Assembly (NCBI GenBank): GCA_038324085.1
Contig: JBBQHP010000001.1
Span: 1 to 64,000 of the forward strand
Origin: Ga0077523 sp038324085
GTDB lineage: Bacteria > Pseudomonadota > Gammaproteobacteria > Burkholderiales > Ga0077523
Length of the DNA: 64,000 nucleotides
Direction of reading: 5' to 3'
Below are positions 24,676 through 33,971 of this stretch, piece by piece. The notes beneath the pieces were generated by a model. It ran no database searches, was not told where the DNA came from, and saw only the letters and a program-made list of their open reading frames with translations. Both the position numbers and the translations under genes were made by a program. The first letter of the stretch is position 1. Every line of letters begins with the position of its first letter.

Positions 24676-25161
24676 ATGCCCGCAGATCCTCCGAAACTCC
24701 CGCGCTCATTCGGCGTTACCCCCCTGGACCAGGTACGCGCGCTGAGCGGGCTCGAGTTCCTGCAGGCGTGGATCGATGGCTCCATCCCTTCGCCACCCAT
24801 CAGCCAGGTATTTGACTTCGATGCCGCTGCGGTGGAAAAAGGGCGCGTCGTGTTTTCCGGGACCCCGGATGCGCGCTTCTACAACCCGATCGGGACGGTG
24901 CACGGCGGATGGGGAGCGACCCTGCTCGACAGCTGCATGGCGTGCGCGATTCATTCGACGCTCGAGCGCGGCCAGGGCTACACGACGCTCGAGATCAAGA
25001 TCAACTACGTGCGCGCGATGACGGACCGCACCGGCCGCGTCGAAGCCGAGGGCAAGGTCGTGCATGTCGGCAAGCAGGTAGCGACCGCCGAGGGCTGGTT
25101 GCGCGACACGCAGGGCCGGATCCTCGCGCACGGCAGTACCACCTGCATGGTGTTTTCCTAG
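24676..25161 (+). CDS. PaaI-family hotdog thioesterase
   Basis: The protein has 161 residues: a single hotdog fold with the PaaI signature 'NPIGTVHGGWGATLLDSCM', in which HGG and the following acidic residue line the active site. A later conserved strand is 'TTLEIKINYVRAM'. It should hydrolyse an acyl- or aryl-CoA thioester; the substrate is unknown. The ATG at 24676 has GGAG seven bases upstream. The acetyltransferase gene begins one base after its stop, so the two form an operon behind the RND terminator. Confidence 0.88.
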   Translation: MPADPPKLPRSFGVTPLDQVRALSGLEFLQAWIDGSIPSPPISQVFDFDAAAVEKGRVVFSGTPDARFYNPIGTVHGGWGATLLDSCMACAIHSTLERGQGYTTLEIKINYVRAMTDRTGRVEAEGKVVHVGKQVATAEGWLRDTQGRILAHGSTTCMVFS

Positions 25162-25162
25162 C

Positions 25163-25690
25163 GTGGGCAGGCATTGGCCCCTGCGCGACGCGGTCCCAAC
25201 CGACCTGTTGCGAATCGTGGAGATCTACAACGCCACCATCCCGTCGAGAGTCGCCACGGCCGACCTGGAACCGGTCAGCCCCGAGAGCCGCCTCGAATGG
25301 TTTGCGGAGCACGATCCCGCGCATCGTCCCTTGTGGGTCATCGACATCGACGGCGAGGTACGGGCATGGATATCCCTTTCCTCGTTCTACGGGCGGCCCG
25401 CGTACGCAGGCACTGTCGAGATCAGCATATACGTCGACGAGCGCCACCGCGGACAAGGCCTGGGGACCTTCCTGCTGGGTCAGGCGCTGGCGCGAGCACC
25501 GTCGCTCGGCATCGCTGCGCTGCTCGGCTTCGTCTTCGGGCACAACGCCGCCAGCATCGCGCTGTTCAGTCGCTTCGAGTTCGAGCCATGGGGCTGGTTG
25601 CCCGGCGTGGCGATCCTGGACGGGATCCCGCGCGACCTCGCGATCCTGGGACGACACGTCGCATCTTCGACAGAGCCATCGCCACGATGA
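25163..25690 (+). CDS. GNAT N-acetyltransferase, phosphinothricin/MnaT-like
   Basis: The protein has 175 residues from a GTG one base after the thioesterase stop. The GNAT acetyl-CoA loop is 'RHRGQGLGTFLLGQAL' (Q/RxxGxG/A). The N-terminal 'AVPTDLLRIVEIYNATIPSR' and 'PLWVIDIDGEVRAWISLSSF' follow the pattern of the Pat/MnaT family, which acetylates phosphinothricin-like or methionine-derivative amines. The acceptor is not predictable here. No independent ribosome site is seen, so it probably relies on translational coupling. Confidence 0.85.
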   Translation: MGRHWPLRDAVPTDLLRIVEIYNATIPSRVATADLEPVSPESRLEWFAEHDPAHRPLWVIDIDGEVRAWISLSSFYGRPAYAGTVEISIYVDERHRGQGLGTFLLGQALARAPSLGIAALLGFVFGHNAASIALFSRFEFEPWGWLPGVAILDGIPRDLAILGRHVASSTEPSPR

Positions 25691-25754
25691 TCCTTGTGCC
25701 CGGCACCCGTTGACCATTCAGTGGATTCGAACGGCAGTATCGAATCTTTCCGCT

Positions 25755-25781
25755 TTGATACCGAGACCATCTGCCCAAAAT
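25755..25781 (+). promoter_or_regulatory. Weak candidate sigma-70 promoter of the pirin gene
   Basis: TTGATA (25755-25760) and CAAAAT (25776-25781) are separated by 15 bases, shorter than ideal. The surrounding 60 bases are clearly more AT-rich than the flanks. Confidence 0.28.
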
Positions 25782-25828
25782 AGACGATCGAAGGACACAA
25801 TCCAGCAAACCATTTGAAAGGGCCGATG

Positions 25829-26527
25829 ATGCTATCCGTACGCAAAGCCGATGCACGGGGTCACGCCAACCACGGCTGGCTCGACAGCTTTCACACGTTT
25901 TCCTTTGCGAACTACTACGAACCGGACGAAATGGGGTTCGGCACGCTGCGCGTCATCAACGAGGATCGCGTCGCTCCGGGCAAGGGCTTCGGTACCCATC
26001 CGCATCGGGACATGGAGATCATCAGCTACGTGCTCGAGGGCGCGCTGGAACATCGCGACAGCATGGGCACGGGTTCGGTCATCAAGCCCGGCGACGTACA
26101 ACGCATGAGCGCGGGCACCGGCGTGACTCATAGCGAATACAACCATTCGCCCGCTGATCTCGTGCACTTCCTCCAGATCTGGATCGAACCGAAACAACGC
26201 GGCATCGCACCCAGCTACGAACAGAAGAACTTTCCACTCGAAGCGAAGGCTGGAAAACTGAAGCTGGTCGCGTCGCCCGACGGCCGCGACGGCTCCGTCA
26301 CGATCAATCAGGACGCGTGGATGTACGCGGGCGTGCTCGGGGCGAACGATTCGGTGACACAGGTGCTGGATCCGTCCCATCGCGCCTACCTCCACGTCGC
26401 GCGCGGTGAAGTCGAAGCGAATGGACGCAAGCTCGGCCCCGGGGACGGCCTCAAGATCACGGCGGAAACGGAAATCAACCTGACCAACGCGAACAACGCG
26501 GAAGTCATCGTTTTCGACATGGCCTGA
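25829..26527 (+). CDS. Pirin-family bicupin protein
   Basis: The protein has 232 residues from the second of two adjacent ATGs (25826 and 25829), chosen because AAAGGG then sits six bases upstream. The N-terminal cupin carries the metal ligands 'GTHPHRDMEII' (two His), 'HSEYNH' and the acidic residue that follows. The signature 'SFHTFSFANYYEPDEMGFG' is typical of YhhW-type pirins, some of which have quercetin 2,3-dioxygenase activity. It is cytoplasmic and probably monocistronic. Its cellular role is not evident from neighbours. Confidence 0.92.
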   Translation: MLSVRKADARGHANHGWLDSFHTFSFANYYEPDEMGFGTLRVINEDRVAPGKGFGTHPHRDMEIISYVLEGALEHRDSMGTGSVIKPGDVQRMSAGTGVTHSEYNHSPADLVHFLQIWIEPKQRGIAPSYEQKNFPLEAKAGKLKLVASPDGRDGSVTINQDAWMYAGVLGANDSVTQVLDPSHRAYLHVARGEVEANGRKLGPGDGLKITAETEINLTNANNAEVIVFDMA

Positions 26528-26844
26528 GCCCGGCGCAAGCAGAGCGAGGATCGCAAAGCGCAGAAGGCTCCTCGGCATCGGGCCGGCACGCAAAGCTGAA
26601 CCGGCGTGGGCCCCGCGCGCGCCGGGCGCGGAGATGCGTCGGCCCGCGTTGCTCCGCGGCCGAGGGGCGGGGCGCCCGTTATACTCCGCGGCATTCCATG
26701 CAGAGCCGGCATCCGGGCGCCACGACCCCTGCAAGATCACACGCAGCGCCAGAGTCGGTCGCACTTCTCGACCCAGACCAGGGACTGCGCCCGGGTCATC
26801 CGCAGCGACCATTCGACCCCGACACAGGAACCCGGCCTGCCGCC
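26528..26844. other. Intergenic region before the ABC exporter operon
   Basis: These 317 very GC-rich bases contain no convincing gene. A good -10-like TATACT at 26680-26685 would give a leader of about 150 bases for the ABC gene, but no -35 match stands at 16-18 bases. Confidence 0.4.
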
Positions 26845-27528
26845 ATGCTCTCGGTACGCCATCTCTCGAAGTCCTTTCCCGGACCCAGGCCACGCGCGGT
26901 GGTGCAAGACGTCTCCCTCGATCTCGCGGGTGGCGAATACGTTGCGATTATGGGTGAATCGGGCGTCGGCAAATCCACCCTGCTCAACCTCATCGCCGGC
27001 CTGGATACGCCGGACAGCGGCAGCATCGAGATCGGCGGCACGCTCCTGAACGGCCTCGACGACGTCGCGCTGACGCGCCTGCGACGCGAGAAGATCGGGT
27101 TCGTGTTTCAGGCATTCCACGTGCTGCCCTGGCTCGATGTGGCCGCGAACGTGGAACTGCCTCTCGGATTGCTCGGCGTGCCCGCACCCGAGCGCGATCG
27201 GCGCGTGCGCGCGATGCTCGACGCGGTGGGCCTGGGCGATCGCAGCTCCAGCCTGCCGCGCGAGCTCTCCGGCGGCGAGCTCCAGAGGGTCGCGATCGCG
27301 CGCGCCCTGGTTCACGAACCAGCCCTTGTGCTCGCCGATGAACCCACGGGCAACATGGACCCCGAAAATGCCGATCAGATCCTCACGCTGTTGCGCGGGG
27401 CCGTGAAAAACAGCGGTGCGGCCTGCCTGCTGGTCACCCACTCCGACCGCGCGGCCGCCGGCGCCGATCGGGTCTGGCGGCTGACGGCGCGCGGTTTCGA
27501 TCCCGCGGCAGAGATGCGCAGTCCTTAG
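26845..27528 (+). CDS. ABC exporter ATPase, LolD/MacB-like
   Basis: The protein has 227 residues, normal for this class. It has Walker A 'GESGVGKSTLL', Q-loop 'FVFQAFHVLPWLDVAANVEL', ABC signature 'LSGGELQRVAIARAL' and Walker B 'LVLADEPTGNMDP', followed by the H-loop in 'LLVTHSDR'. The Q-loop context and 'GLDTPDSGSI' are those of LolD/MacB-type partners of FtsX permeases. The ATG at 26845 begins the ATPase directly; a longer frame from 26698 adds 49 residues without similarity. The permease begins 15 bp downstream. Confidence 0.93.
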   Translation: MLSVRHLSKSFPGPRPRAVVQDVSLDLAGGEYVAIMGESGVGKSTLLNLIAGLDTPDSGSIEIGGTLLNGLDDVALTRLRREKIGFVFQAFHVLPWLDVAANVELPLGLLGVPAPERDRRVRAMLDAVGLGDRSSSLPRELSGGELQRVAIARALVHEPALVLADEPTGNMDPENADQILTLLRGAVKNSGAACLLVTHSDRAAAGADRVWRLTARGFDPAAEMRSP

Positions 27529-27543
27529 CCCGGCACCGCGGCA

Positions 27544-30027
27544 TTGATCGGTAGACTCCTCGCAGGACCGCTGCTGCAATATCCCGGTCGCTCCGCGATC
27601 TCCGTCGCCGCCATCGCATTGGGCGTCGCGCTCGGCTTCGCCGTGCAACTGATCAACGCGTCGGCGATCGGCGAGTTCGCGCAGGCGGCGCGAGCGGTGG
27701 CTGGCCAGGCGGACCTGACCGTACGCGGCGCGCGCGACGGATTCGACGAGGCGCTCTACCCGCGCCTGTCGAGCATGCGCGGCGTTGCCGTCGCGAGCCC
27801 GGCGCTCGAAGTGGAAGCGAAGCTGCCCGCACAGGATGAGCCGCTCCACATCGTGGGGCTCGACGTGTTTCGTGCGGCGCGGCTGCAACCCGCGTTGCTC
27901 GCCGAAGGCGCCGACCTGCTCGACACCCTGCGCGGCGACACCGTGTTTTTGTCGCCAGCAGCGATGTCCTGGCTCGGCGTGGCGCGCGGCGGCACGATCA
28001 CCGTGCAATCGGGACTGGCACTGCACCCTTTGCGCGTGGCGGGAATGCTCGCCGGCGAAGACGCTCGCGGTCGACTCGCGGTCATGGACATCGGTGCCGC
28101 GCAGGATCTGTTCGGGCGCACCGGATTCATCACACGCATCGATCTGCGGCTCGCCGCGGGTATCGATGTCGAGCGCTTCGCGCTTGCGCTCGAACTGCCC
28201 GCCGGCGTCACGGCGGAGCGTCCGGGCGATGCTGGCGCAGCGACCGGGCGCATGACGCGCGCGTATCGCGTGAATCTCAACGTGCTCGCGTTGGTGGCGC
28301 TATTCACCGGTGCGTTGCTCGTCTTCTCGACACAGGCACTGTCGATCGCGCGGCGGCGAACGCAGATCGCGCTGTTGCGGGTGATCGGCTGCACGCGCAC
28401 GCAGCTCGTCGGGCTACTGGTCGCCGAAGGATTGGTCCTGGGAACGATCGGCGCCATGGCCGGGCTCGCGGCCGGGCTCGTCCTGGCGCAGGCCGCACTG
28501 CGCATCGTCGGTGCCGACCTGGGTGCGGGATTCTTCAGCGGCGTGGCACCGGAGCTCCACGTCAGCGTCACGGCAGCGATCGTGTTCGGCGTCCTGGGCA
28601 TCGCAGCGGCGCTCGCGGGCAGTCTCGGACCTGCGCTCGAAGCCGCCCGCGCCGCACCCGCGGTCGCGCTCAAGAGCGGCGACGATCAGCGCGCCTTCGC
28701 TGCACTGCGACCTGCCTGGCCCGGCGTACTGCTGGTCGTCGGAGGAGCGGCGGCAGCGTGGCTGCCGCCCGTGGGCGGCTTGCCCCTGTTCGGTTATCTC
28801 GCGATCGCGGCGCTGCTGGTGGGTGTGATCCTGCTGATGCCCAGATTGACCGCGATCCTGCTGGCCCATCTGCCCCGTAGCGAATACGTACCGGCCGCGC
28901 TCGCGCTGGCGCAGTTGCGTGCGCATCCGGCCCAGGCGGCCCTGAGTCTCGCGGCGATCGTCGCCGCGGTCAGCCTCATGGTGTCGATAGCCGTGATGGT
29001 CGCCTCGTTCCGCGATTCGCTCGACGACTGGCTCGCCAGCGTGCTGCCGGCCGACCTCTACCTGCGCTCCGGCAGCACCGGTGACAGTGCGTTTTTCTCG
29101 CCGGAGGACCAGCGACGCATCCGTTCGGTGGCGGGGATCGAACGCATCGAGTTCCTGCGCTGGCGGCAGATCGTGCTCGATCCCGCGCATCCGCGCATCA
29201 CGCTGCTGGCCCGCGACGGCGTGGACCAGGATGCGGAGCGCCGATTGCCGCTCGTGGACGGGCCGCCGGTGGCCGGCACCGTCCTGCCGCGCGCGTGGGT
29301 GAGTGAACCGGCGAGCGCGGTCTTCGGGCTCGTCGCCGGCACGCGCATCTCGCTCCCGCTCGGCGGCAGCGAGCACGCATTCCTCGTCGCCGGCGTCTGG
29401 CGGGACTACGCGCGCCAGAACGGCGCGGTGCTGATCGATCGTGCCGCCTACATCGCGATGACCGGCGATCGCGACGCGAACGATGCCGGCGCCTGGCTCG
29501 CCACCGGCGTCGCGCCCGCCGAAGTCGAGCGCTCGATCACCCGGATGGTGGGCGGGGCCACGCTCGAGTTCGCGGCACCCGGCGAGATCCGCGAACGCTC
29601 GCTGACGATCTTCGATCGCACGTTCGCCGTGACCTACGCGCTGGAAGCCGCCGCTGTCCTGATCGGCCTCGTCGGACTGTCGAGCGGGATCTCGAGCCAG
29701 GTCCTCGCGCGCCGGCGCGAGTTCGGCGTGCTGCGCCATCTCGGCGTCACGCGCGCGCAGATCAGCTGGATGCTCATGACCGAGGGATTCGCGGTGGGCG
29801 CCGTGGGGCTGGCGGTGGGTGCCGTGCTGGGATTCGGCATGAGCCAGATCCTGATACGCGTGGTCAATCGCCAGTCGTTCCACTGGGGCATGGAGCTGCA
29901 TGTCCCCTGGGGCGGCCTCGCGGTGTTCGCAGCGGCGATGCTGCTGCTCGCCGCTGCGACCGCCGCGCTGAGCGGACGGCAGGCAATGGCGGGCGACGCG
30001 GTACGTGCCGTGAAGGAAGACTGGTGA
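27544..30027 (+). CDS. FtsX-family ABC permease, duplicated form
   Basis: The protein has 827 residues from a TTG at 27544. It is twice the length of a simple MacB permease: two FtsX units, each with a periplasmic domain followed by membrane spans, and about ten spans in total. Repeated FtsX signatures are 'ARRRTQIALLRVIGCTRTQL' in the first unit and 'ARRREFGVLRHLGVTRAQI' in the second. It should form a mechanotransmission exporter with the ATPase encoded just upstream. In Agrobacterium attEFGH, an ATPase and permeases precede an AttH protein, and the same order is seen here with the two permeases fused. Confidence 0.88.
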   Translation: MIGRLLAGPLLQYPGRSAISVAAIALGVALGFAVQLINASAIGEFAQAARAVAGQADLTVRGARDGFDEALYPRLSSMRGVAVASPALEVEAKLPAQDEPLHIVGLDVFRAARLQPALLAEGADLLDTLRGDTVFLSPAAMSWLGVARGGTITVQSGLALHPLRVAGMLAGEDARGRLAVMDIGAAQDLFGRTGFITRIDLRLAAGIDVERFALALELPAGVTAERPGDAGAATGRMTRAYRVNLNVLALVALFTGALLVFSTQALSIARRRTQIALLRVIGCTRTQLVGLLVAEGLVLGTIGAMAGLAAGLVLAQAALRIVGADLGAGFFSGVAPELHVSVTAAIVFGVLGIAAALAGSLGPALEAARAAPAVALKSGDDQRAFAALRPAWPGVLLVVGGAAAAWLPPVGGLPLFGYLAIAALLVGVILLMPRLTAILLAHLPRSEYVPAALALAQLRAHPAQAALSLAAIVAAVSLMVSIAVMVASFRDSLDDWLASVLPADLYLRSGSTGDSAFFSPEDQRRIRSVAGIERIEFLRWRQIVLDPAHPRITLLARDGVDQDAERRLPLVDGPPVAGTVLPRAWVSEPASAVFGLVAGTRISLPLGGSEHAFLVAGVWRDYARQNGAVLIDRAAYIAMTGDRDANDAGAWLATGVAPAEVERSITRMVGGATLEFAAPGEIRERSLTIFDRTFAVTYALEAAAVLIGLVGLSSGISSQVLARRREFGVLRHLGVTRAQISWMLMTEGFAVGAVGLAVGAVLGFGMSQILIRVVNRQSFHWGMELHVPWGGLAVFAAAMLLLAAATAALSGRQAMAGDAVRAVKEDW

Positions 30028-30055
30028 TCGCACCCCCCTGCGCTGGAGGCACCAC

Positions 30056-31123
30056 GTGAGGCGGCGGTCCTTCCTCGCCCTGCCCTTTGCTGCAGCCATG
30101 ACCGCGGCGACCGCGGAGGTACGCTATCCGGAAGTCCGTGCCGGCACGTCGCTGTCGTTCCCCCGGGACCACGGCGCGCATCCGGAATTCCGCACCGAAT
30201 GGTGGTACATCACGGGCTGGCTGGAAGACGGGCACGGGCATGCCTTCGGCGTCCAGATCACGTTCTTCCGCAGCCGGCCCGGCGTGCAGGAATCCGGCGC
30301 GAGCCGGTTCGCGCCGAGGCAACTCCTGTTCGCGCATGCCGCGCTGGCCGAGCCCGCGCATGCGCGACTGCGCCACGACCAGCGCGCCGCGCGAACCGGG
30401 TTCGGCCTGGTCGAAGCATCCGAACGGACCACCGACGTGCATGTCGACGACTGGTCCCTGGTGCTGGAAGGCGATCGCTATCGCGCCCGGGTGGTCACGC
30501 CGGGATTCGCCTTCGACTTCACTTTCGATGCGACGCAACCGCTCCTGCTGCAAGGCACCGCCGGGATCAGCCGCAAAGGCCCGCACCCGGGCGAAGCGAG
30601 CTTCTACTACAGTCGACCCCAACTCCAGACCGGCGGCTTCGTCACCATCGACGGCGTCCCGCACGCCGTCCATGGCACCGCCTGGCTCGATCACGAATGG
30701 TCCAGCCGGTACGTCGCACCGGAAGCGGCGGGATGGGACTGGATCGGCATCTATTTCGCAGACGGCGGTGTCGTGATGGCCTTTCGCATGCGTCGTCGCG
30801 ATGGCGGCATCTACTGGGCGGGCGGATCGATTCGCACTGCACGCGGCAGGCAGCGCAGCCTGGCACCGGACGAGGTCGCGTTCGAGCCGCTGCGCATCTG
30901 GCGCAGTCCGCGCACCGGGGTCGACTATCCGGTTGCGATGCGGGTACGGGCCGGCGACATCGAACTCACGCTCGAGCCGCTCATGGACGACCAGGAGCTC
31001 GATGCCCGCGCGACGGTGGGCGCGATCTACTGGGAAGGGGCGGTGCGAGCCGATGCCGGTGGCCGCGCCCTCGGGCACGGTTACCTCGAACTGACCGGTT
31101 ACGCGCAGCCGCTGAAGCTGTAG
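30056..31123 (+). CDS. AttH/CrtC lipocalin-like exported protein
   Basis: The protein has 355 residues from a GTG at 30056, with GGAGG seven bases upstream. The N-terminus 'MRRRSFLALPFAAAM' contains a twin-arginine-like RRxFL, so Tat export is possible. The body matches the AttH/hydroxyneurosporene dehydrogenase domain: 'HPEFRTEWWYITGWLEDG', 'GTAWLDHEWSS' and 'GWDWIGIYFADG'. This is a double lipocalin-like barrel thought to bind a lipid or isoprenoid. It is the third gene of the exporter operon and probably a periplasmic partner of the transporter. Confidence 0.88.
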   Translation: MRRRSFLALPFAAAMTAATAEVRYPEVRAGTSLSFPRDHGAHPEFRTEWWYITGWLEDGHGHAFGVQITFFRSRPGVQESGASRFAPRQLLFAHAALAEPAHARLRHDQRAARTGFGLVEASERTTDVHVDDWSLVLEGDRYRARVVTPGFAFDFTFDATQPLLLQGTAGISRKGPHPGEASFYYSRPQLQTGGFVTIDGVPHAVHGTAWLDHEWSSRYVAPEAAGWDWIGIYFADGGVVMAFRMRRRDGGIYWAGGSIRTARGRQRSLAPDEVAFEPLRIWRSPRTGVDYPVAMRVRAGDIELTLEPLMDDQELDARATVGAIYWEGAVRADAGGRALGHGYLELTGYAQPLKL

Positions 31124-31386
31124 GCTCCCGATCCATCATGGCGAGGCAACGGGAGGCTCCGGAGATCGCGACCCTGCTCGTCGGTCGCTCCGCGCGCGGT
31201 CGGCATCCGCGGCTGTCGTCGTCCGGGCGCGATCCGACGGCTGAACATTCCGTCGCCATGACATGCGGGGATCGAGGCTTTGCAGTTCTTTACGTGGCCC
31301 ACACATGCGCGCAAGAGGCGGGCGACACAATGGCCTCGTCGCCGGTGCCTGTCGTGCCGGCCGCAACCTCCCAGGAGAATGAAGCC

Positions 31387-31995
31387 ATGAAAGATCGCAA
31401 ACTCGATCCCGTTTCACCTGCGCGCCCGAAGCGCAGGTTCCTCGCCGGGCTGTTGACCGGTGGTCTGGCCGGAGCGCTGCTCGCCGGCAGCGCGAGTCTC
31501 GTCGCCTACGCGCACGACGGTCCCGGCGGCGGCGCGCGCTGCATGGGCCGACACGCCGCCATGGGCCCGGAGGCGATGCGCAATCGCGTCGAGTTCGCCA
31601 CCGACTGGATGCTGAAGAAAGTCGACGCGACCGATCAACAGAAGGTCAAGGTCAAGGAGATCGTGGGCGGCGCGCTTGCCGAACTTGCCGGATTGCGCGA
31701 GACCCACATGGCCAACCGCGAGGCCCTGATGGCAACGCTGACCGCCGAGACCGTGGATCGCGCCAGGCTCGAGACGCTGCGCCAGTCCGAAGTCGAACTG
31801 GCCGAGCGTGCGTCGCAGCGCATCACCCTCGCATTGGCCGACGTGGCCGACGTACTGACGCCGGAGCAACGGCGCGGGCTGGCCGATCTGGCACGCAGCT
31901 TCGGCGGCCCGATGGGATTCGGCCCCGGTCGACATCGCGGACCCGGTGCTCCCGGCGAACACGACGGGCCCGGCGAGCGGCCGCCGCGTACCTGA
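31387..31995 (+). CDS. Spy/CpxP-like periplasmic protein
   Basis: The protein has 202 residues from an ATG behind AGGAG. A signal or anchor segment, 'RRFLAGLLTGGLAGALLAG' preceded by basic residues, leads to an all-helical domain with LTxxQ-type repeats ('VDATDQQKVKVKEIV' and 'VLTPEQRRGLADLA'), as in the chaperone Spy and the sensor inhibitor CpxP. The tail is Gly/Pro/His-rich, which may bind metal. It lies seven bases before a response-regulator gene that is followed by its kinase, so it is probably the accessory sensor protein of that system. The 263-bp region before it holds no gene I can support. Confidence 0.82.
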   Translation: MKDRKLDPVSPARPKRRFLAGLLTGGLAGALLAGSASLVAYAHDGPGGGARCMGRHAAMGPEAMRNRVEFATDWMLKKVDATDQQKVKVKEIVGGALAELAGLRETHMANREALMATLTAETVDRARLETLRQSEVELAERASQRITLALADVADVLTPEQRRGLADLARSFGGPMGFGPGRHRGPGAPGEHDGPGERPPRT

Positions 31996-32002
31996 CCCGT
32001 CG

Positions 32003-32692
32003 ATGACCTCGAGCCTGCTGCTGATCGAGGATGACCGCGAACTGGCGGTCATGGTTGGCGAGTACCTCGGTCGCGCGGGCTTTCGGGTCGAACACGCGGA
32101 AACCGCCGGCGCAGGCCTCGCGCGCGTCCAGCGCGAGGCCTTCGACGCGGTCGTGCTCGATCTCATGCTTCCCGACGGCGACGGCTTCGATGTCTGTCGC
32201 ACGATCCGGCAGAGTTCCACCGTACCGATTCTGATGCTCACGGCGCGGGGCGATGCCGCGGATCGCATCGTCGGCCTGGAACTCGGCGCGGACGACTACC
32301 TGCCGAAGCCGTTCGAGCCCCGGGAACTGCTGGCGCGCCTGCGGGCGATCCTGCGCCGCGGCCGAACCGGCATCGGCACCCGTGAAGTGCTGCAATTCGG
32401 CCGCATGGAGATCGACCGCGATGCGCGGCTGGTGCGCATCGACGGCGAGGAGCGGCCGATCACCAGCCACCAGTTCGAACTGCTGTGGATTCTCGCGAGT
32501 CAGGCCGGACGCATCCTGTCGCGCGACGCGCTGATGGACCGTCTGCGCGGACACGAAGCCGAAGCCTTCGACCGCAGCCTGGACGTGCACATATCGCGCA
32601 TTCGCGCGGCCATCGAGGACGATCCGAAGCTGCCGCGCCGCATTCTCACGGTGCGCGGCGCCGGCTACGTGTTCGCACGCGAACAGAGCTGA
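32003..32692 (+). CDS. OmpR-family response regulator, CpxR/RstA-like
   Basis: The protein has 229 residues. The receiver domain starts 'LLLIEDDREL', has its phospho-acceptor Asp in 'AVVLDLMLPDGDGF' and the conserved Lys in 'DYLPKPFEPREL'. The winged-helix DNA-binding domain ends 'RILTVRGAGYVFARE'. It is encoded between the Spy-like protein and a membrane kinase with seven- and ten-base gaps, so all three form one operon resembling cpxP-cpxR-cpxA in content. Targets are not deducible, although envelope stress is the likely theme. Confidence 0.93.
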   Translation: MTSSLLLIEDDRELAVMVGEYLGRAGFRVEHAETAGAGLARVQREAFDAVVLDLMLPDGDGFDVCRTIRQSSTVPILMLTARGDAADRIVGLELGADDYLPKPFEPRELLARLRAILRRGRTGIGTREVLQFGRMEIDRDARLVRIDGEERPITSHQFELLWILASQAGRILSRDALMDRLRGHEAEAFDRSLDVHISRIRAAIEDDPKLPRRILTVRGAGYVFAREQS

Positions 32693-32702
32693 TCCGCGGC
32701 CG

Positions 32703-33971
32703 ATGCGGCGCCTCTACCTGCAGATCTGGTTCGCATTCCTCGGCATCCTGCTGATCTTCGCGTTGCTGGTCGCGAGCTTCTGGTGGCTGCTGCCCGACGA
32801 GCGCCAGGGTCACCATCTGCTCGAAGGCATGGCGCAGCTCGTTGGCGAAGCCTTGCCCGGCAAGGACGCGCCGGCGCGTGAAGTACAGACTTCGCTGGAC
32901 CGGCTCGCTGCGCGCTTCGCGGCCGTGGTGACCGTCCGGGATCCCGCCGGAGCGGTCATCGCGCATGCCGGGCCACCCTTGCCGCCACCGCCGCCCGGAC
33001 TCGACACCAGCGGGTTCGTGCATCTGCCCGGTGGCCCGGTCACGGTGCTGCGTCTGGCAGATGGCCGTACCGTGATGGTCCGGCCGGCGCGGCACTCGCG
33101 CGGCATCGGCTTGTTCGCTGCGCTCGGATTGCTGCTGCTCACGTCGGCCGGCGGCGCATTCTTCGTGGTCCGGCGGATCACCGGCCGGCTCGAGCGTCTG
33201 CAGTCGAGGGTCGATGCGCTCGGTGCCGGCGACCTGTCGGCGCGGGTACAGGTCGAAGGCCGCGACGAGGTGGCCGAACTGGCCACGAGCTTCAATCGCG
33301 CTGCCGGACGCATCGAGCGTCTGGTAGGCACCCAGAAATCTCTGCTCGCGAATGTCTCGCACGAGTTGCGTTCGCCGCTCGCGCGGATGCGCATGGCCGT
33401 GGAACTGCTAGGCGGCGACGAACGTCCGGAATTGCGCGAGCGCCTCGCGCGCGACATCGGCGAACTCGATGCACTCATCGGCGAACTGCTGGAAGCGAGT
33501 CGTCTCGATGCTGGCGCCACCGACGAGCGCGCCGAAGACGTGGACGTACTTGCGCTGGTCGCCGAGGAAGCGGCCGATACCGGCGCCGAAGTCTCCGGAG
33601 GCGAGGGCACAACGATACGCGGCGACCGCCGCCTGCTGCGGAGGCTGGTACGCAACCTCCTGGAGAATGCCCGCCGCCACGGTGGTGGCACCGCGGTCGA
33701 GGTGACGGTTGTTGCGGAACGCGCAACGGTGATCGTCCGTGTGTCGGATCGAGGGCCGGGCGTACCCGCGACCGAACGCGAGCGCATTTTCGAGCCGTTC
33801 TATCGGGTGCGCGGCACTGCCGAGACCGGCAGCGGCGTCGGACTCGGGCTTGCGCTGGTACGGGAGATCGCGCGCCGCCATGGCGGCGACGCGCACTGCG
33901 AGGATCGTCCCGATGGGGGCAGCGTCTTCGTGGTCGCGCTGAGGCGCCTGCCCGTCGCCCGCGGTTCCTGA
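32703..33971 (+). CDS. Membrane sensor histidine kinase, CpxA/RstB-like
   Basis: The protein has 422 residues. Two transmembrane helices ('IWFAFLGILLIFALLVASFW' and 'GLFAALGLLLLTSAGGAFFV') flank a periplasmic loop of about 90 residues that contains a run of six prolines. A HAMP domain follows ('ITGRLERLQSRVDALGAGDL'), then the H-box 'NVSHELRSPLARMRM', N-box 'LVRNLLENARRHG', and G-boxes 'DRGPGVP' and 'GVGLGLALVREI'. It should phosphorylate the regulator encoded immediately upstream. The short periplasmic sensor is consistent with control by the Spy-like protein. Confidence 0.93.
   Translation: MRRLYLQIWFAFLGILLIFALLVASFWWLLPDERQGHHLLEGMAQLVGEALPGKDAPAREVQTSLDRLAARFAAVVTVRDPAGAVIAHAGPPLPPPPPGLDTSGFVHLPGGPVTVLRLADGRTVMVRPARHSRGIGLFAALGLLLLTSAGGAFFVVRRITGRLERLQSRVDALGAGDLSARVQVEGRDEVAELATSFNRAAGRIERLVGTQKSLLANVSHELRSPLARMRMAVELLGGDERPELRERLARDIGELDALIGELLEASRLDAGATDERAEDVDVLALVAEEAADTGAEVSGGEGTTIRGDRRLLRRLVRNLLENARRHGGGTAVEVTVVAERATVIVRVSDRGPGVPATERERIFEPFYRVRGTAETGSGVGLGLALVREIARRHGGDAHCEDRPDGGSVFVVALRRLPVARGS

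Noticed and set aside
21507..24800. Very long open frames antisense to real genes, for example 24-1796 (+), 2474-5557 (-), 5969-7987 (-) and this 1097-codon frame
   Set aside because: They oppose genes with clear domains, have His/Arg/Asp-rich translations typical of high-GC antisense frames, and lack ribosome sites.
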